This document shows positions 37,511 through 46,476 of a stretch of 64,000 nt of DNA, piece after piece. The notes under the pieces are model-generated. The model saw nothing but the letters and a program-made list of their open reading frames with translations. It was not told the DNA's origin and searched no databases. The stretch covers positions 1 to 64,000 of the forward strand of contig NZ_PPSL01000011.1 of assembly GCF_002954265.1 (NCBI RefSeq). The letters run 5' to 3'. Numbering within the stretch: position 1 is the first letter of the stretch; each line of letters begins with the position of its first letter. The DNA comes from Flavipsychrobacter stenotrophus. Lineage in GTDB: Bacteria > Bacteroidota > Bacteroidia > Chitinophagales > Chitinophagaceae. A program made the position numbers and the translations under genes.

Positions 37511-38707
37511 TTATAATAATGCTGTAATTGGCTGAACCATATTTTCAATAACAATAGCTGAAGCGCCACCACCGCCATTACAAATAGCTGCTACGCCATA
37601 CTTACCACCTTCTTGCCTCAATACAGATACAAGTGTGCAAATAACTCTGGCACCAGATGCGCCGAGTGGATGCCCTATAGCCACGGCCCCGCCATATAGA
37701 TTTACCTTCGCCGGGTCAATACCCAATATCTGTTGGTTGGCCAGCACCACTGCCGCGTAGGCTTCATTGATCTCGAAAAAATCGACATCAGCCAGTGTAA
37801 GTTTTGCATTAGCCAGTGCTTTAGGTATGGCTTTAGCCGGTGCTGTTGTAAACAACTCCGGCGCACAGGCAGCATCGGCAAAACCTATGATCTTAGCCAG
37901 TGGCTGCAGATCATACTTTTCTAGTGCCTCGGCCGACACAAGCAGCAGAGCCGCCGCACTATCGTTTAAATTACTAGCGTTTGCCGCTGTCACTGTTCCT
38001 CCTTCTTCAAATGCGGGTTTTAACTTAGCCACCTTGTCTGGTATCACCTTATAAACATCTTCATCTTTTGCTACTACTGTGTCTCCTGATTTTTGTTTTA
38101 CTGTCACCGGTATTATCTCATTGTCAAACTTGCCTTCTGTAGCCGCTTTTGCTGCCTTGGTATACGACGCAAGTGCATATTCATCCTGCGCCTCGCGCGA
38201 TATATTGTATGTTCTGGCGCATAGCTCAGCAGAACTACCCATATGAAAGTCATTATACACATCCCAGAGGCCATCTTTGATCATTCCATCCGCCAGCATC
38301 ACATCGCCATACTTATGTCCCTTTCTTATAAAATTGTAATGCGGCACATTACTCATGCTTTCCATGCCACCTGCCAGAACCACATCAGACAAGCCAAGCT
38401 GTATCTGTTGCGCACCTATCATCGTTGCCTTCATACCAGATGCACATACCTTGTTTATTGTAGTTGCATCAGCCGAATCGGGTATGCCTGCAAATATAGC
38501 AGCCTGCCGGGCGGGCGCCTGCCCAACATTCGCAGAAAGTACATTGCCCATATAAACTTCATCTATACTGCCTGGTGAAATCCCAACCGAATCATATGTA
38601 CCCTTAATGGCTAGCGCCCCAAGCTCAGTTGCAGACAAATGAGAAAGGCTACCCAATAAACCGCCAACAGGCAAGCGCTTAGCAGCTACAATAAATACTT
38701 CTTTCAT
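37511..38707 (-). CDS. Acetyl-CoA acyltransferase (thiolase)
   Basis: A 398-residue thiolase. The nucleophile Cys88 (NKVCASGMKA), His346 (AIGHPLGASGA) and the second Cys376 (ICNGGGGASA) are conserved. The MKEVFIVAAKRLPVGGLLGSL start replaces the usual VRTPIG with KRLPVGG. It makes or cleaves 3-ketoacyl-CoA; the direction cannot be read from sequence. It is the first gene of the thiolase-DUF2798-fabF run and has a TetR-type operator 69 bases before its start. Confidence 0.93.
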   Translation of the reverse strand: MKEVFIVAAKRLPVGGLLGSLSHLSATELGALAIKGTYDSVGISPGSIDEVYMGNVLSANVGQAPARQAAIFAGIPDSADATTINKVCASGMKATMIGAQQIQLGLSDVVLAGGMESMSNVPHYNFIRKGHKYGDVMLADGMIKDGLWDVYNDFHMGSSAELCARTYNISREAQDEYALASYTKAAKAATEGKFDNEIIPVTVKQKSGDTVVAKDEDVYKVIPDKVAKLKPAFEEGGTVTAANASNLNDSAAALLLVSAEALEKYDLQPLAKIIGFADAACAPELFTTAPAKAIPKALANAKLTLADVDFFEINEAYAAVVLANQQILGIDPAKVNLYGGAVAIGHPLGASGARVICTLVSVLRQEGGKYGVAAICNGGGGASAIVIENMVQPITALL

Positions 38708-38775
38708 GACACTTCAATTTATATATGTTTTCAATTAAAAATATAGCTGAATCATTCGATAAACAACCTCTTTTT

Positions 38776-38789
38776 ATACCAATCGGTAT
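38776..38789. promoter_or_regulatory. TetR-type operator before the thiolase gene
   Basis: ATACCAATCGGTAT has 5-bp inverted arms (ATACC/GGTAT). The exact same 14 bases occur in reverse orientation at 39416-39429, in front of the TetR gene. Two identical palindromes flanking the regulator strongly suggest its binding sites. A weak -7 box (TATATTTT, 38745-38738 on the minus strand) lies between the operator and the thiolase start. Confidence 0.8.
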
Positions 38790-38806
38790 TTTATTATTCA
38801 AAAAAA

Positions 38807-39406
38807 CTAAACAGCCAGGTCTAAGATCAATTGCTCAACAGAGCGCATCACCTTATGCCAGTAATTGGTGTTCCCCGTTGCCTTGGTGATCATAATTACA
38901 CCCTCTATCATAGCCATAATTGTTAGCGCCATTTGTTCCGCATCTGTTTCAGGCTTTATTTCACCGGCACTTATTCCTCGGTCAACTAATCGCACAATTG
39001 CATTTTTCCAGGAGATCAGAGCATCTGCTGCTCGTTTCCTAAGTGCGGGATGAGTATCGTCTGATTCTGTTGCGGTATTTAAGATGGGGCATCCACCTAC
39101 GGGAAACGGGTACTTGAAAAACCCCTCATAGGTGCTTACATAAACAAGTAATTGCTCCATGTTAGTTGTTTTCTTTGCCATTTCACTCTTCACTATATCC
39201 TGCACTGTCTTCCAGTTATGATCAAACGCCGCAAGCGCCACCTCTTCCTTGTTTTCGAAATTGCCGTATATACTCCCTTTTGTGAGTTTGGTAGCATTAG
39301 TAAGATCAGCCATAGACGTACCCGCATAACCCTTAGTATTAAAAATACCAGCGGTACGCTCAATGATAAACTCACGTGTACGCTCTGATTTTGAGATCTT
39401 GTTCAC
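38807..39406 (-). CDS. TetR/AcrR family transcriptional regulator
   Basis: A 199-residue regulator. The N-terminal helix-turn-helix is clear: RTREFIIERTAGIFNTKGYAGTSMADLTNATKLTKGSIYGNFENKEEVALAAFDHN. The C-terminal half is a ligand-binding helical domain. The start is GTG at 39406, four bases after a -7 box. Twin palindromes before this gene and before thiolase suggest it represses itself and the thiolase-DUF2798-fabF genes. The inducer may be an acyl-CoA, by analogy with FadR/FabT-like regulators, but that is inference. Confidence 0.93.
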   Translation of the reverse strand: MNKISKSERTREFIIERTAGIFNTKGYAGTSMADLTNATKLTKGSIYGNFENKEEVALAAFDHNWKTVQDIVKSEMAKKTTNMEQLLVYVSTYEGFFKYPFPVGGCPILNTATESDDTHPALRKRAADALISWKNAIVRLVDRGISAGEIKPETDAEQMALTIMAMIEGVIMITKATGNTNYWHKVMRSVEQLILDLAV

Positions 39407-39410
39407 AGAA

Positions 39411-39418
39411 CAAATATA
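39411..39418 (-). promoter_or_regulatory. -7 box of the TetR gene, overlapping its operator
   Basis: The minus strand reads TATATTTG, an exact TAnnTTTG box, four bases before the GTG start. It shares three bases with the palindrome at 39416-39429, so a bound repressor would block the polymerase directly. Confidence 0.7.
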
Positions 39419-39429
39419 CCGATTGGTAT
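39416..39429. promoter_or_regulatory. TetR-type operator before the tetR gene
   Basis: ATACCGATTGGTAT is the reverse complement of the element at 38776-38789, base for base. It overlaps the -7 box of the regulator gene, consistent with autorepression. Confidence 0.82.
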
Positions 39430-39534
39430 ATTATTATTGAAATAAATAACGGAATGAGTATATAGAAATAACAAATAACAGGGAAATAGCATTGCGAATG
39501 GCTATGCTTTGCGAATGAAGTAAAGCTTGGTTTA

Positions 39535-39687
39535 CTACTTATCTAATACAAACCGGAAAGTGTACACTTTACCGGTTACATCGCGCATCTGTAGTATATA
39601 GAGCCCGGGTACAGAATTGACTACAACCAGTTGGGCCCCTTTACTATCTCTTAGTTTTGCCAATGATGGCATTTTAGCGTTTTCCAT
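39535..39687 (-). pseudogene. Orphan fragment of a T9SS C-terminal sorting domain
   Basis: The 50-residue frame starting at 39687 ends VPGLYILQMRDVTGKVYTFRFVLDK, which fits the last strands of a T9SS type A sorting domain (pGlYil.v.d..G..y..rfvl.k). No signal peptide and no body precede it. It is most likely the remnant of a deleted surface protein gene, though a small expressed peptide cannot be excluded. The open frame extends upstream to 39831 with a hydrophobic but unconvincing stretch. Confidence 0.5.
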
Positions 39688-39838
39688 TGTTGATTTATAA
39701 TAGAAGCAATTTAAATCAGAAGAAAACAAGATTGTAAAAAAAATGACGAAATGCATGTATTTGGCAATGAAATGCACTTTTATGCACCAAAAGTTAAAAT
39801 ATAAGCAAATAATAATAACCAAAATCGCCATGTAGTTT

Positions 39839-40432
39839 CTAATTCTTTAGCCAACCGGTTATACTCATTCGCGGGCGCTGAGCAATGGCCACCTCATGTT
39901 CTATTTTATCGCTTTGGAAAAAGACAGCTTTCTGATTATTAGGAAGTATAAATAACGCTGAATGATCCTTATTATGAATGATCAGCTGGCCACCATCGGC
40001 CTCTTCCCAGTTTTCGTTAAGATAGCTGATCATTGAGAATTTGCGGGCATTATGATTTCTGAATTGATCTTTATGCCTGGCATACCCTTTTCCTTCCTCG
40101 TAAAGTGCATAATGGAATTCGCACGAAGTTAATCCCGTATAGCAAGTACTGTTAAGGTGGCTTATGAACTGATCGATAATATCCAAAAATTCCATTTCAG
40201 CACTATCTTTTGTCAACGCCTCCAACCAGCATGTTTTATCTCCGCGGTGTGTTTGCGCACTATCACTTACCTGGGAATTGCCAATTCCGGCACGTACCAT
40301 AAGATCATCACTATCCCGCTGTAGTAAATTCTGGTGCAAGGCTGCCGCAAGCGATGTGCTTAGAAAATTTTCTGAAATACCAATATTACCTGTAATAAAC
40401 CCTTCTATCAACTCTTCAAACCTTGCTTCCAT
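39839..40432 (-). CDS. 2OG-Fe(II) oxygenase, prolyl-4-hydroxylase-like
   Basis: A 197-residue SM-20 type dioxygenase. The iron ligands His120-x-Asp122 (ARHKDQF) and His179 (IEHEV), and Arg186 or Arg188 for 2-oxoglutarate, are present in the double-stranded beta-helix. The length is typical of small bacterial P4H-like enzymes that hydroxylate proteins such as elongation factor Tu or others; the substrate here is unknown. It is divergent from the 40520 gene. Confidence 0.88.
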   Translation of the reverse strand: MEARFEELIEGFITGNIGISENFLSTSLAAALHQNLLQRDSDDLMVRAGIGNSQVSDSAQTHRGDKTCWLEALTKDSAEMEFLDIIDQFISHLNSTCYTGLTSCEFHYALYEEGKGYARHKDQFRNHNARKFSMISYLNENWEEADGGQLIIHNKDHSALFILPNNQKAVFFQSDKIEHEVAIAQRPRMSITGWLKN

Positions 40433-40519
40433 CTGTGCTGTTCAATGCACAAGGTAGTTTTAAATGGCAGTAATACCGGGCAATAAATAAATGCTGCTTT
40501 CGGGCATGATTTTAATGCT

Positions 40520-40933
40520 ATGAATTCAATCTCATTATACATGAATCTGAGCACACAAATAATCTGGCTTTTTGTACTCGCGCTGCCTATTGCGTGCGTG
40601 GCGTGGACAGTAACACATGAGGAAGTTTTCAGGGAACCAAGGGAATATTGCAAAGAAAAAAGTAAGCGTTGCAAAACATTGCTGCAACGTAAATTTTTCT
40701 ACTTATTTACCTGCGAATATTGCTTTAGCCATTATGTAACTATTGTTTTTCTGGTATTGACCGGGTATAAGTTATTACTTGTTGACTGGAGAGGCTATAT
40801 AATAGCCGGATTTGCTTTGGTGTGGATGGCAAATGGATACATGAGCTTGTTCGCCTGGTTAAGGCAAGGGATAGTAAAAGAGAAGACAGAGATAGTCAAA
40901 TTGCAAAAGGAAGCAGAAGAAAAACTATTGTAG
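40520..40933 (+). CDS. Small membrane protein with CxxC motif
   Basis: A 137-residue protein with three hydrophobic segments, about residues 12-30, 70-87 and 93-113. A Cys pair (FTCEYCFSHYV, near residues 64-72) precedes the second segment, as in families with a short membrane-proximal CxxC. The C-terminal helix is charged (KEKTEIVKLQKEAEEKLL). No function is recognised. A second in-frame ATG lies at 40541. It is convergent with the response regulator gene. Confidence 0.75.
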   Translation: MNSISLYMNLSTQIIWLFVLALPIACVAWTVTHEEVFREPREYCKEKSKRCKTLLQRKFFYLFTCEYCFSHYVTIVFLVLTGYKLLLVDWRGYIIAGFALVWMANGYMSLFAWLRQGIVKEKTEIVKLQKEAEEKLL

Positions 40934-40979
40934 TGTAGTTTACTGCGGCAGTAGGCATTCTTAGCAAAAAAGTGAACTA

Positions 40980-41600
40980 CTATTTCATATTTTTAGCAGC
41001 CCATACTGCCAGGCTGCTGGTACTATGCGGAAGGTCGAGCTTCCGTATAATGTTAGACCTGTGCTTCTCTACTGTTTTCACAGATATGAACAGCATATCC
41101 GCAATTTCCTGCGACGTCTTTTGAGTGGCTATGACCTTCAGTATTTTCTGTTCGGCAGGCGTCAGCAGATCCATGTAGGCGCTCGTGTCTGCACCATCTG
41201 TTATGGTGATATGCTTTGTAAGCTGCTTGCTGTAATAGCTGATACCATTCGCTACATTATCGAGACACTGCTCCAATTCGTCCAGTGCAAAATCTTTCAG
41301 TAAATAGCCCATTACACCTGTTGCCACTGCTTTATCAAGTAGCACCTTCTCTTTGTGCATGGTGAGCAATATTACCCTTGTACGCAAATGTTCCGCGCGA
41401 ACTTTTGCGGCTATTTCCACACCATTCATACCAGGCATGTTATGGTCTAAGATAGCCACATCAGGGTCAAGGCCAGCTATATTATTCCAGGCTTCTATAC
41501 CATTGGAGCAACTTGAAATAACTCTATGCTTTTTATTGTCTAAAAAGCTATGTATACCTTGCAGTACTACAGGATGATCGTCAGCAATTAATATTTTCAT
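40980..41600 (-). CDS. NarL/LuxR-type response regulator
   Basis: A 206-residue regulator. The receiver domain (1-120) has Asp7, Asp8 and phosphoacceptor Asp52 (AILDHNMPG). The LuxR-type helix-turn-helix is at about 145-200 (LTPAEQKILKVIATQKTSQEIADMLFISVKTVEKHRSNIIRKL). It pairs with the histidine kinase whose gene lies just upstream and overlaps it by 20 bases, so expression is coupled. The target genes are not known. Confidence 0.95.
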   Translation of the reverse strand: MKILIADDHPVVLQGIHSFLDNKKHRVISSCSNGIEAWNNIAGLDPDVAILDHNMPGMNGVEIAAKVRAEHLRTRVILLTMHKEKVLLDKAVATGVMGYLLKDFALDELEQCLDNVANGISYYSKQLTKHITITDGADTSAYMDLLTPAEQKILKVIATQKTSQEIADMLFISVKTVEKHRSNIIRKLDLPHSTSSLAVWAAKNMK

Positions 41601-43596
41601 GGTAAGAGAAAACTAAAGATACTTCAGTTCCTTTGTCTTTTATACTATTTATTTTAAGCTGACCATTTATACTTTCAGCTCTTTGTCTCATAGTTTGCAG
41701 CCCAAATGTTTCCGCACCTTTCAACACAATTTCATCATCAAAACCAACGCCATTATCTTTAACTACCAACCCTATCATGCCTTGCTCTTCTTTCAAAATA
41801 ACGAGCACTGAACTTGCGTTTGCATTTTTGATAACGTTTGTTATCGCCTCCTGGAAAATACGATACACCTGAAGTTCCGCATGCTTGGTTAACCTGCCGG
41901 AAAAATCAATTTCTGCTGACACAAATATCTTCTCTGAATGATCGATCTTCTGCAACTGGTTCTCAATAGCGGTTTTAAGCCCCACAACATCAAGCAGTGC
42001 CGGATATAGCTCTCTGGCCATTCCGCGCACACTCTCTATAATGTCAGCCACCATTTCCACTTTAGCTTTATTGTCTTCCTGCATAAGCCCATTCTTAAGC
42101 AATAGTAGCTCCTGACCCAGGCCATCGTGCAATTCATGCGCAAGGCGGTTTTGTGCTTGCTCAGTATTCTGTAATAGTTTTTGTGCAAATGCCCTGTTGG
42201 CCTTCTCCTTTTCTTTCAATTCCCTATTTATCCTATAGCCAAGCAATAGTAATAACACCAGGCAAACTGTTATAAAAAACAACACAATCAACTTAGTATT
42301 CTTTGATTGTGTTTCATTAACCGCTATCTGCAGGTTGAGTTGCTCCTCTTTTTGTTTTGTATGAAATTTTATCTGTTCTGCTATAACTGCAAATATCTGT
42401 TGCTGATGATGTACGGAATCATTCAGTCGGGTGAATTTTTCATAATTCTCCAGCGCATCTCCAAAGTTGCCCCTTGCTTTATTAAGTAAATATTTATTCT
42501 CATAAACGCACCGCCAGCGTTGTATATTCCACGGCTTTAGTGAAGACTCGTAGACAGCAATATGCTTTTCAGCTTCCTTGTAATCTTTAAAATGGATATA
42601 CATCTTGCTGAGGTGGTATAAGTAATCATAGTACTCATCATTTGTTCCATTCAGCTTTTGGGCCACAACTATTTCACTAAGCCGCTTAGCATCATCGTAC
42701 CTACCCTCTTGTACAGCAATATTAAACCGGTAAGAATTGATCAGCTGAGTCAAACCTTCCTTGTTACTTTCCCTGCATATTATCTGTTCCAGCGTGTCTA
42801 ATGATCTCAACGCTTTTGCCCGGTCACCAAGCTCAGTTTCAAAATTAGCCCTGCGTATATACAGGTCAAATAGCTTTTGCGGCAGATTAAGTTTACGAGC
42901 AGTTACAATACTCTTATCTAAAAATGCACACCCAATGGCATAGTTGCCCATGTAATAATAGATAACCGCATGGCTTATATTCACATCCACGTTACATTCA
43001 CTGATACCATTCATATTGGTCTTCAACAGTAGTGAATCGATCTTCTCAAAATACTCATTGGCAATAACTATGTCATGCTTTACATTCATGTAAAATGAAC
43101 CTAGCCCACTATACCCTTTTATGATCAGACAAGGATCATTAAACCGTTCTGCCAGTCGAACAGAAGTAAGAAAATAATTGAGGGCAGAAGTATTGTCGAG
43201 GTGGTATCTTGTAAATAACTTCCCCGTTATGTAAAACAGATAGACCGTATTTTCTGAAGGCTTAGTGGTATCTACTTTGCGACACATTGTTGTGAGCATC
43301 ACCATATCCTCCCGCATCAGATCTTTCTTAGCACTATCCAGCATGATGTGATAGTTACTAATAAGCTCATCATATTTACCGGCACTGATACAAAGATTTG
43401 AATATTTTTGAAACAGCGCACTATCTACCCGCTTCTGTGATTGTAGTTCAGCACGCATCACTGACATAGAATCAGTGGCGGCATCTGAATCATACGCCGC
43501 AAAGAGCTTGATCAGAATTAATATTAGAACAGTTCTGAACTTCAGGAAAAATGACAAAACACGTTGATTTAGTTGCCAATATAGTAACTTTTTCAC
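41581..43596 (-). CDS. Sensor histidine kinase with TPR repeats
   Basis: A 671-residue kinase. Residues about 60-420 are helical TPR-like repeats, a transmembrane segment lies near 443-463 (LIVLFFITVCLVLLLLLGYRI), and the HisKA_3 box has phosphorylated His490 (LAHELHDGLGQELL). An HATPase_c domain follows (VVKDNGVGFDDEI, near 612-624). The start is GTG at 43596. This TPR-TM-HisKA_3 layout is widespread in Bacteroidota and senses a periplasmic signal of unknown nature. It works with the response regulator encoded next. Confidence 0.93.
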   Translation of the reverse strand: MKKLLYWQLNQRVLSFFLKFRTVLILILIKLFAAYDSDAATDSMSVMRAELQSQKRVDSALFQKYSNLCISAGKYDELISNYHIMLDSAKKDLMREDMVMLTTMCRKVDTTKPSENTVYLFYITGKLFTRYHLDNTSALNYFLTSVRLAERFNDPCLIIKGYSGLGSFYMNVKHDIVIANEYFEKIDSLLLKTNMNGISECNVDVNISHAVIYYYMGNYAIGCAFLDKSIVTARKLNLPQKLFDLYIRRANFETELGDRAKALRSLDTLEQIICRESNKEGLTQLINSYRFNIAVQEGRYDDAKRLSEIVVAQKLNGTNDEYYDYLYHLSKMYIHFKDYKEAEKHIAVYESSLKPWNIQRWRCVYENKYLLNKARGNFGDALENYEKFTRLNDSVHHQQQIFAVIAEQIKFHTKQKEEQLNLQIAVNETQSKNTKLIVLFFITVCLVLLLLLGYRINRELKEKEKANRAFAQKLLQNTEQAQNRLAHELHDGLGQELLLLKNGLMQEDNKAKVEMVADIIESVRGMARELYPALLDVVGLKTAIENQLQKIDHSEKIFVSAEIDFSGRLTKHAELQVYRIFQEAITNVIKNANASSVLVILKEEQGMIGLVVKDNGVGFDDEIVLKGAETFGLQTMRQRAESINGQLKINSIKDKGTEVSLVFSYHENINC

Positions 43597-43620
43597 TTGG
43601 ACTAATAGTTAATAGGGACA

Positions 43621-43667
43621 GAGAATTTCATTTAGTCTACTATTTTAGTAGACTAAATAAAATTCTC
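43621..43667. repeat. Long inverted repeat between kinase and TRIC genes
   Basis: TTTAGTCTAC (43631-43640) and GTAGACTAAA (43648-43657) are perfect inverted arms around TATTTTA. An outer pair, GAGAATTT (43621-43628) and AAATTCTC (43660-43667), extends the palindrome, with small internal bulges. It lies in the divergent region between the kinase and TRIC genes and could be an operator or a bidirectional stem. Confidence 0.75.
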
Positions 43668-43699
43668 CTACTTTTGCCGATCTTAATAAAATAGGAAAA

Positions 43700-43707
43700 T
43701 ATCTTTG
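43700..43707 (+). promoter_or_regulatory. -7 box of the TRIC channel gene
   Basis: TATCTTTG matches TAnnTTTG. A TTTG at 43673-43676 lies 23 bases upstream as the -33 element. The ATG is 25 bases downstream. Confidence 0.7.
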
Positions 43708-43732
43708 CTCTCTTTAAAAACCATCGTCAACC

Positions 43733-44347
43733 ATGTCATTACAACATATTTTAGAGCTGTGCGGAATCGCATTCTTTGCTGTATCCGGTGCATTAGTTGC
43801 TAATCAAAAATCTAAACCCGATTGGTTCGGTGTCACCTTTATTGGTTTCATTACTTCCATTGGCGGTGGTAGCATCCGAGACATGTTATTGGGCAGCTAC
43901 CCCCTATCATGGGTAAAAGACCCAACGATAATTTATGTGATCATAGCGTCCATAGTAATTACCAGTTTATTTTTCAACAAGCTCATTCGCTTCAAAAAAA
44001 TCTTCTTCATATTCGATACTTTGGGAATTGCCATGTTCACCATCTTAGGCACCGAAAAAGCACTCAATTTTCATGTAGACCCTGCCATTGCAGCCATTAT
44101 GGGTATGTTCTCAGCTATAATGGGAGGGGTTATCAGGGATGTACTCACAAATCAGGTTCCGGTAATTTTCCGCAAAGAGATCTATGCCACGGCATGTCTT
44201 ATAGGTGCCATCGTTTATCTCATCCTCAATGCACTGAACTGTGAACGATACACATGCCTTATCGCATCTACTTTGATCATCATTGCCATAAGAGTTGTGG
44301 CTGTTAAATACCAGCTGTCACTACCTCAGTTCAACAGAGAAAAATAG
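43733..44347 (+). CDS. Trimeric intracellular cation channel (TRIC) family protein
   Basis: A 204-residue, seven-segment membrane protein of the TRIC/UPF0126 family. The two glycine-rich half-repeats GGGSIRDMLLG and GGVIRDVLTNQVP are diagnostic. Prokaryotic TRIC proteins conduct monovalent cations. It has its own promoter and is divergent from the sensor kinase. Confidence 0.94.
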   Translation: MSLQHILELCGIAFFAVSGALVANQKSKPDWFGVTFIGFITSIGGGSIRDMLLGSYPLSWVKDPTIIYVIIASIVITSLFFNKLIRFKKIFFIFDTLGIAMFTILGTEKALNFHVDPAIAAIMGMFSAIMGGVIRDVLTNQVPVIFRKEIYATACLIGAIVYLILNALNCERYTCLIASTLIIIAIRVVAVKYQLSLPQFNREK

Positions 44348-44355
44348 GCAATCAC

Positions 44356-45693
44356 CTACTTCTTCCGTGTGTCAACTATCCGGTTCAGTTTACCTCCCTC
44401 ACTTCGTGGTATGGCGCCGGGCATAAGGAAATGCACCTTCATGGTAAGCCCTATATTGTCATTTATCTTTTTCTGTATAGATCTATGCATTGCGCCTAAC
44501 CTGTCGTGGTTTTTCACTATCTCATTATCCAATGCTACTAATTCCAACAGTTTACTTAGTTCAATATCCAATTCCACCATCACTTCTACTTCATCCATAG
44601 TCCCCTCATTCTTTACGAGTAGCTGATAATTATTGGACAGATCAGTGAAACCCTCCAGCACTGCCTCGACTTGGGTATGAAACAAATTCACCCCGCGAAT
44701 GATCAGCATATCGTCCGACCGTCCCAGTATCTGTCCCATCTTCACATGAGTACGTTTGCCTGCCTTATCATAATACAGGCTCGTGATATCATTGGTCCAG
44801 TAGCGCAGCACAGGCATTGCTTTTTTGGTAAGAGTGGTAAATACCAACACGCCATTTTCCCCATAGGGCAATGGTTCACCTGTCACCCTGTCCACTATCT
44901 CCGGGTAAAAATGATCTTCCCATATATAGCTACCCGTTCCCTTTTCCTCATGATCTTCCTGAGAGACACCCGGCCCCATTACTTCAGATAATCCATAGAT
45001 ATTAGTGGCGGTAACACCTAATCCTCGCTCTACGTCCGCACGCACACTTTCTGTCCATGGCTCGGCACCAAGTATGGCAAATTTCAATTTCAGACTTTGC
45101 GGGTCAATATCTCTGCGTCTCAATTCCTCGGCAATGGTCATTGCATAACTCGGTGTGCAGCACAGCGCATCCGAACCAAAATCCTGCATCAGCATTATCT
45201 GTCGCTCGGTCATCCCTCCCGATACCGGCACCACTGCCATCCCCAATCGCTCCGCACCATAATGCAGCCCCAATCCTCCAGTAAACAATCCATACCCATA
45301 TGCGTTCTGCATGATCATACCCGGCCGGCAACCTGCAGCCACCAATGAGCGCGCTATGACTTCCGAGAATATGTCAATATCTCCTTTTGTATACCCCACC
45401 ACAGTTGGCTTACCCGTTGTACCACTCGAACCATGAATACGGGATATTTCGTTTTGAGGAACCGCGAACAGGCCGAATGGATAGTTATCTCTTAGATCTC
45501 CCTTCTTTGTAAACGGCAACTTGTGTATATCATGTATGCTTCTTATATCAGCCGGTCCTACTCCTGCCTCATCCAGTTTATTCTTATAAAACGGCACCCG
45601 CTTGTACAAATAAGCAACTTGTTCCGCAAGCCGCTCACTTTGCAATTGACGCATTTTATCGATCGCCAGGGTTTCTATTTCAGGTTGGTACAT
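44356..45693 (-). CDS. paaK: Phenylacetate-CoA ligase family protein
   Basis: A 445-residue adenylating enzyme that activates phenylacetate or a related aryl acid to its CoA ester with ATP. The P-loop HGSSGTTGKPTVVGYT is at about residues 88-103, the downstream ATNIYGLSEVMGPG motif and the C-terminal NRIVDTRK are typical. No other phenylacetate catabolic genes lie nearby, so the substrate is open. The gene is convergent with TRIC, nine bases apart. Confidence 0.9.
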   Translation of the reverse strand: MYQPEIETLAIDKMRQLQSERLAEQVAYLYKRVPFYKNKLDEAGVGPADIRSIHDIHKLPFTKKGDLRDNYPFGLFAVPQNEISRIHGSSGTTGKPTVVGYTKGDIDIFSEVIARSLVAAGCRPGMIMQNAYGYGLFTGGLGLHYGAERLGMAVVPVSGGMTERQIMLMQDFGSDALCCTPSYAMTIAEELRRRDIDPQSLKLKFAILGAEPWTESVRADVERGLGVTATNIYGLSEVMGPGVSQEDHEEKGTGSYIWEDHFYPEIVDRVTGEPLPYGENGVLVFTTLTKKAMPVLRYWTNDITSLYYDKAGKRTHVKMGQILGRSDDMLIIRGVNLFHTQVEAVLEGFTDLSNNYQLLVKNEGTMDEVEVMVELDIELSKLLELVALDNEIVKNHDRLGAMHRSIQKKINDNIGLTMKVHFLMPGAIPRSEGGKLNRIVDTRKK

Positions 45694-45823
45694 GGTGGTA
45701 TATAATTACTGCTACTCTAAGTTAGGCTAATATTACCTTTGAACTAACCACATGCACCTGCTGCAAGTCCACTATATTTTGCTAATAAGATATAGTTATT
45801 AAATTTGAAGCTGATTAACCGCC

Positions 45824-46417
45824 ATGAACAAAACAAGACTGGAAGCCTTTAGCGATGGCGTATTTGCCATTATTATCACCATCATGGTGCTGGAGATAAA
45901 AGTGCCGCACGGTGCGGAATGGAGCGCATTACTACCATTGATACCTGTGTTGATCAGCTATATCCTCAGTTTCATTTACGTGGGCATATACTGGGGAAAC
46001 CACCACCACATGCTGCATGCGGTTAAAAAAGTAACACCCGGCATCATATGGGGTAACATGTTCTTGTTGTTTGTGCTCTCTCTAATACCCTTTGCTACCG
46101 CTTGGATGGGCGAGAACCATTTCGCTCAAAATACAGTAATAGTTTACGCAGTGCTGCTGCTACTCGCCGGCGTATCATTTACCACCCTACAGGTAGCCAT
46201 TGAAAGGAGCAACCCGTTCACTCCCGCGCTGAAGACCGCATTCGGCAAAATGAGAAAGAAGGGATATCTGTCGGTAATAAGTTACAGCAGCGCTATCGCC
46301 CTCGCCTACGTTAATAGTGCCATATCCGGTGCATTATTTGTATTTGTGGCCGTAGTATGGCTTATCCCTGACAGGAACATTGAGCAGGCGCTAAAAGATC
46401 AGGAAAGTCATCACTAA
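45824..46417 (+). CDS. TMEM175 family potassium channel-like protein (DUF1211)
   Basis: A 197-residue protein with about six transmembrane helices. The family signature FSDGVF is in MNKTRLEAFSDGVFAIIITIMVLEIKVP. A GIYWGNHHH segment is also typical. TMEM175-type proteins are potassium channels in bacteria. It is a single gene, divergent from paaK. Confidence 0.92.
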   Translation: MNKTRLEAFSDGVFAIIITIMVLEIKVPHGAEWSALLPLIPVLISYILSFIYVGIYWGNHHHMLHAVKKVTPGIIWGNMFLLFVLSLIPFATAWMGENHFAQNTVIVYAVLLLLAGVSFTTLQVAIERSNPFTPALKTAFGKMRKKGYLSVISYSSAIALAYVNSAISGALFVFVAVVWLIPDRNIEQALKDQESHH

Positions 46418-46476
46418 ATAGCATAGCTACGCCTACCACTGCTAGCGCGGCTATTGACGTAAAAATTAAATCAGAC

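Noticed and set aside
40408-40674. Minus-strand 88-codon frame opposite the CxxC membrane protein
   Set aside because: Shadow of the plus-strand gene; no homology.
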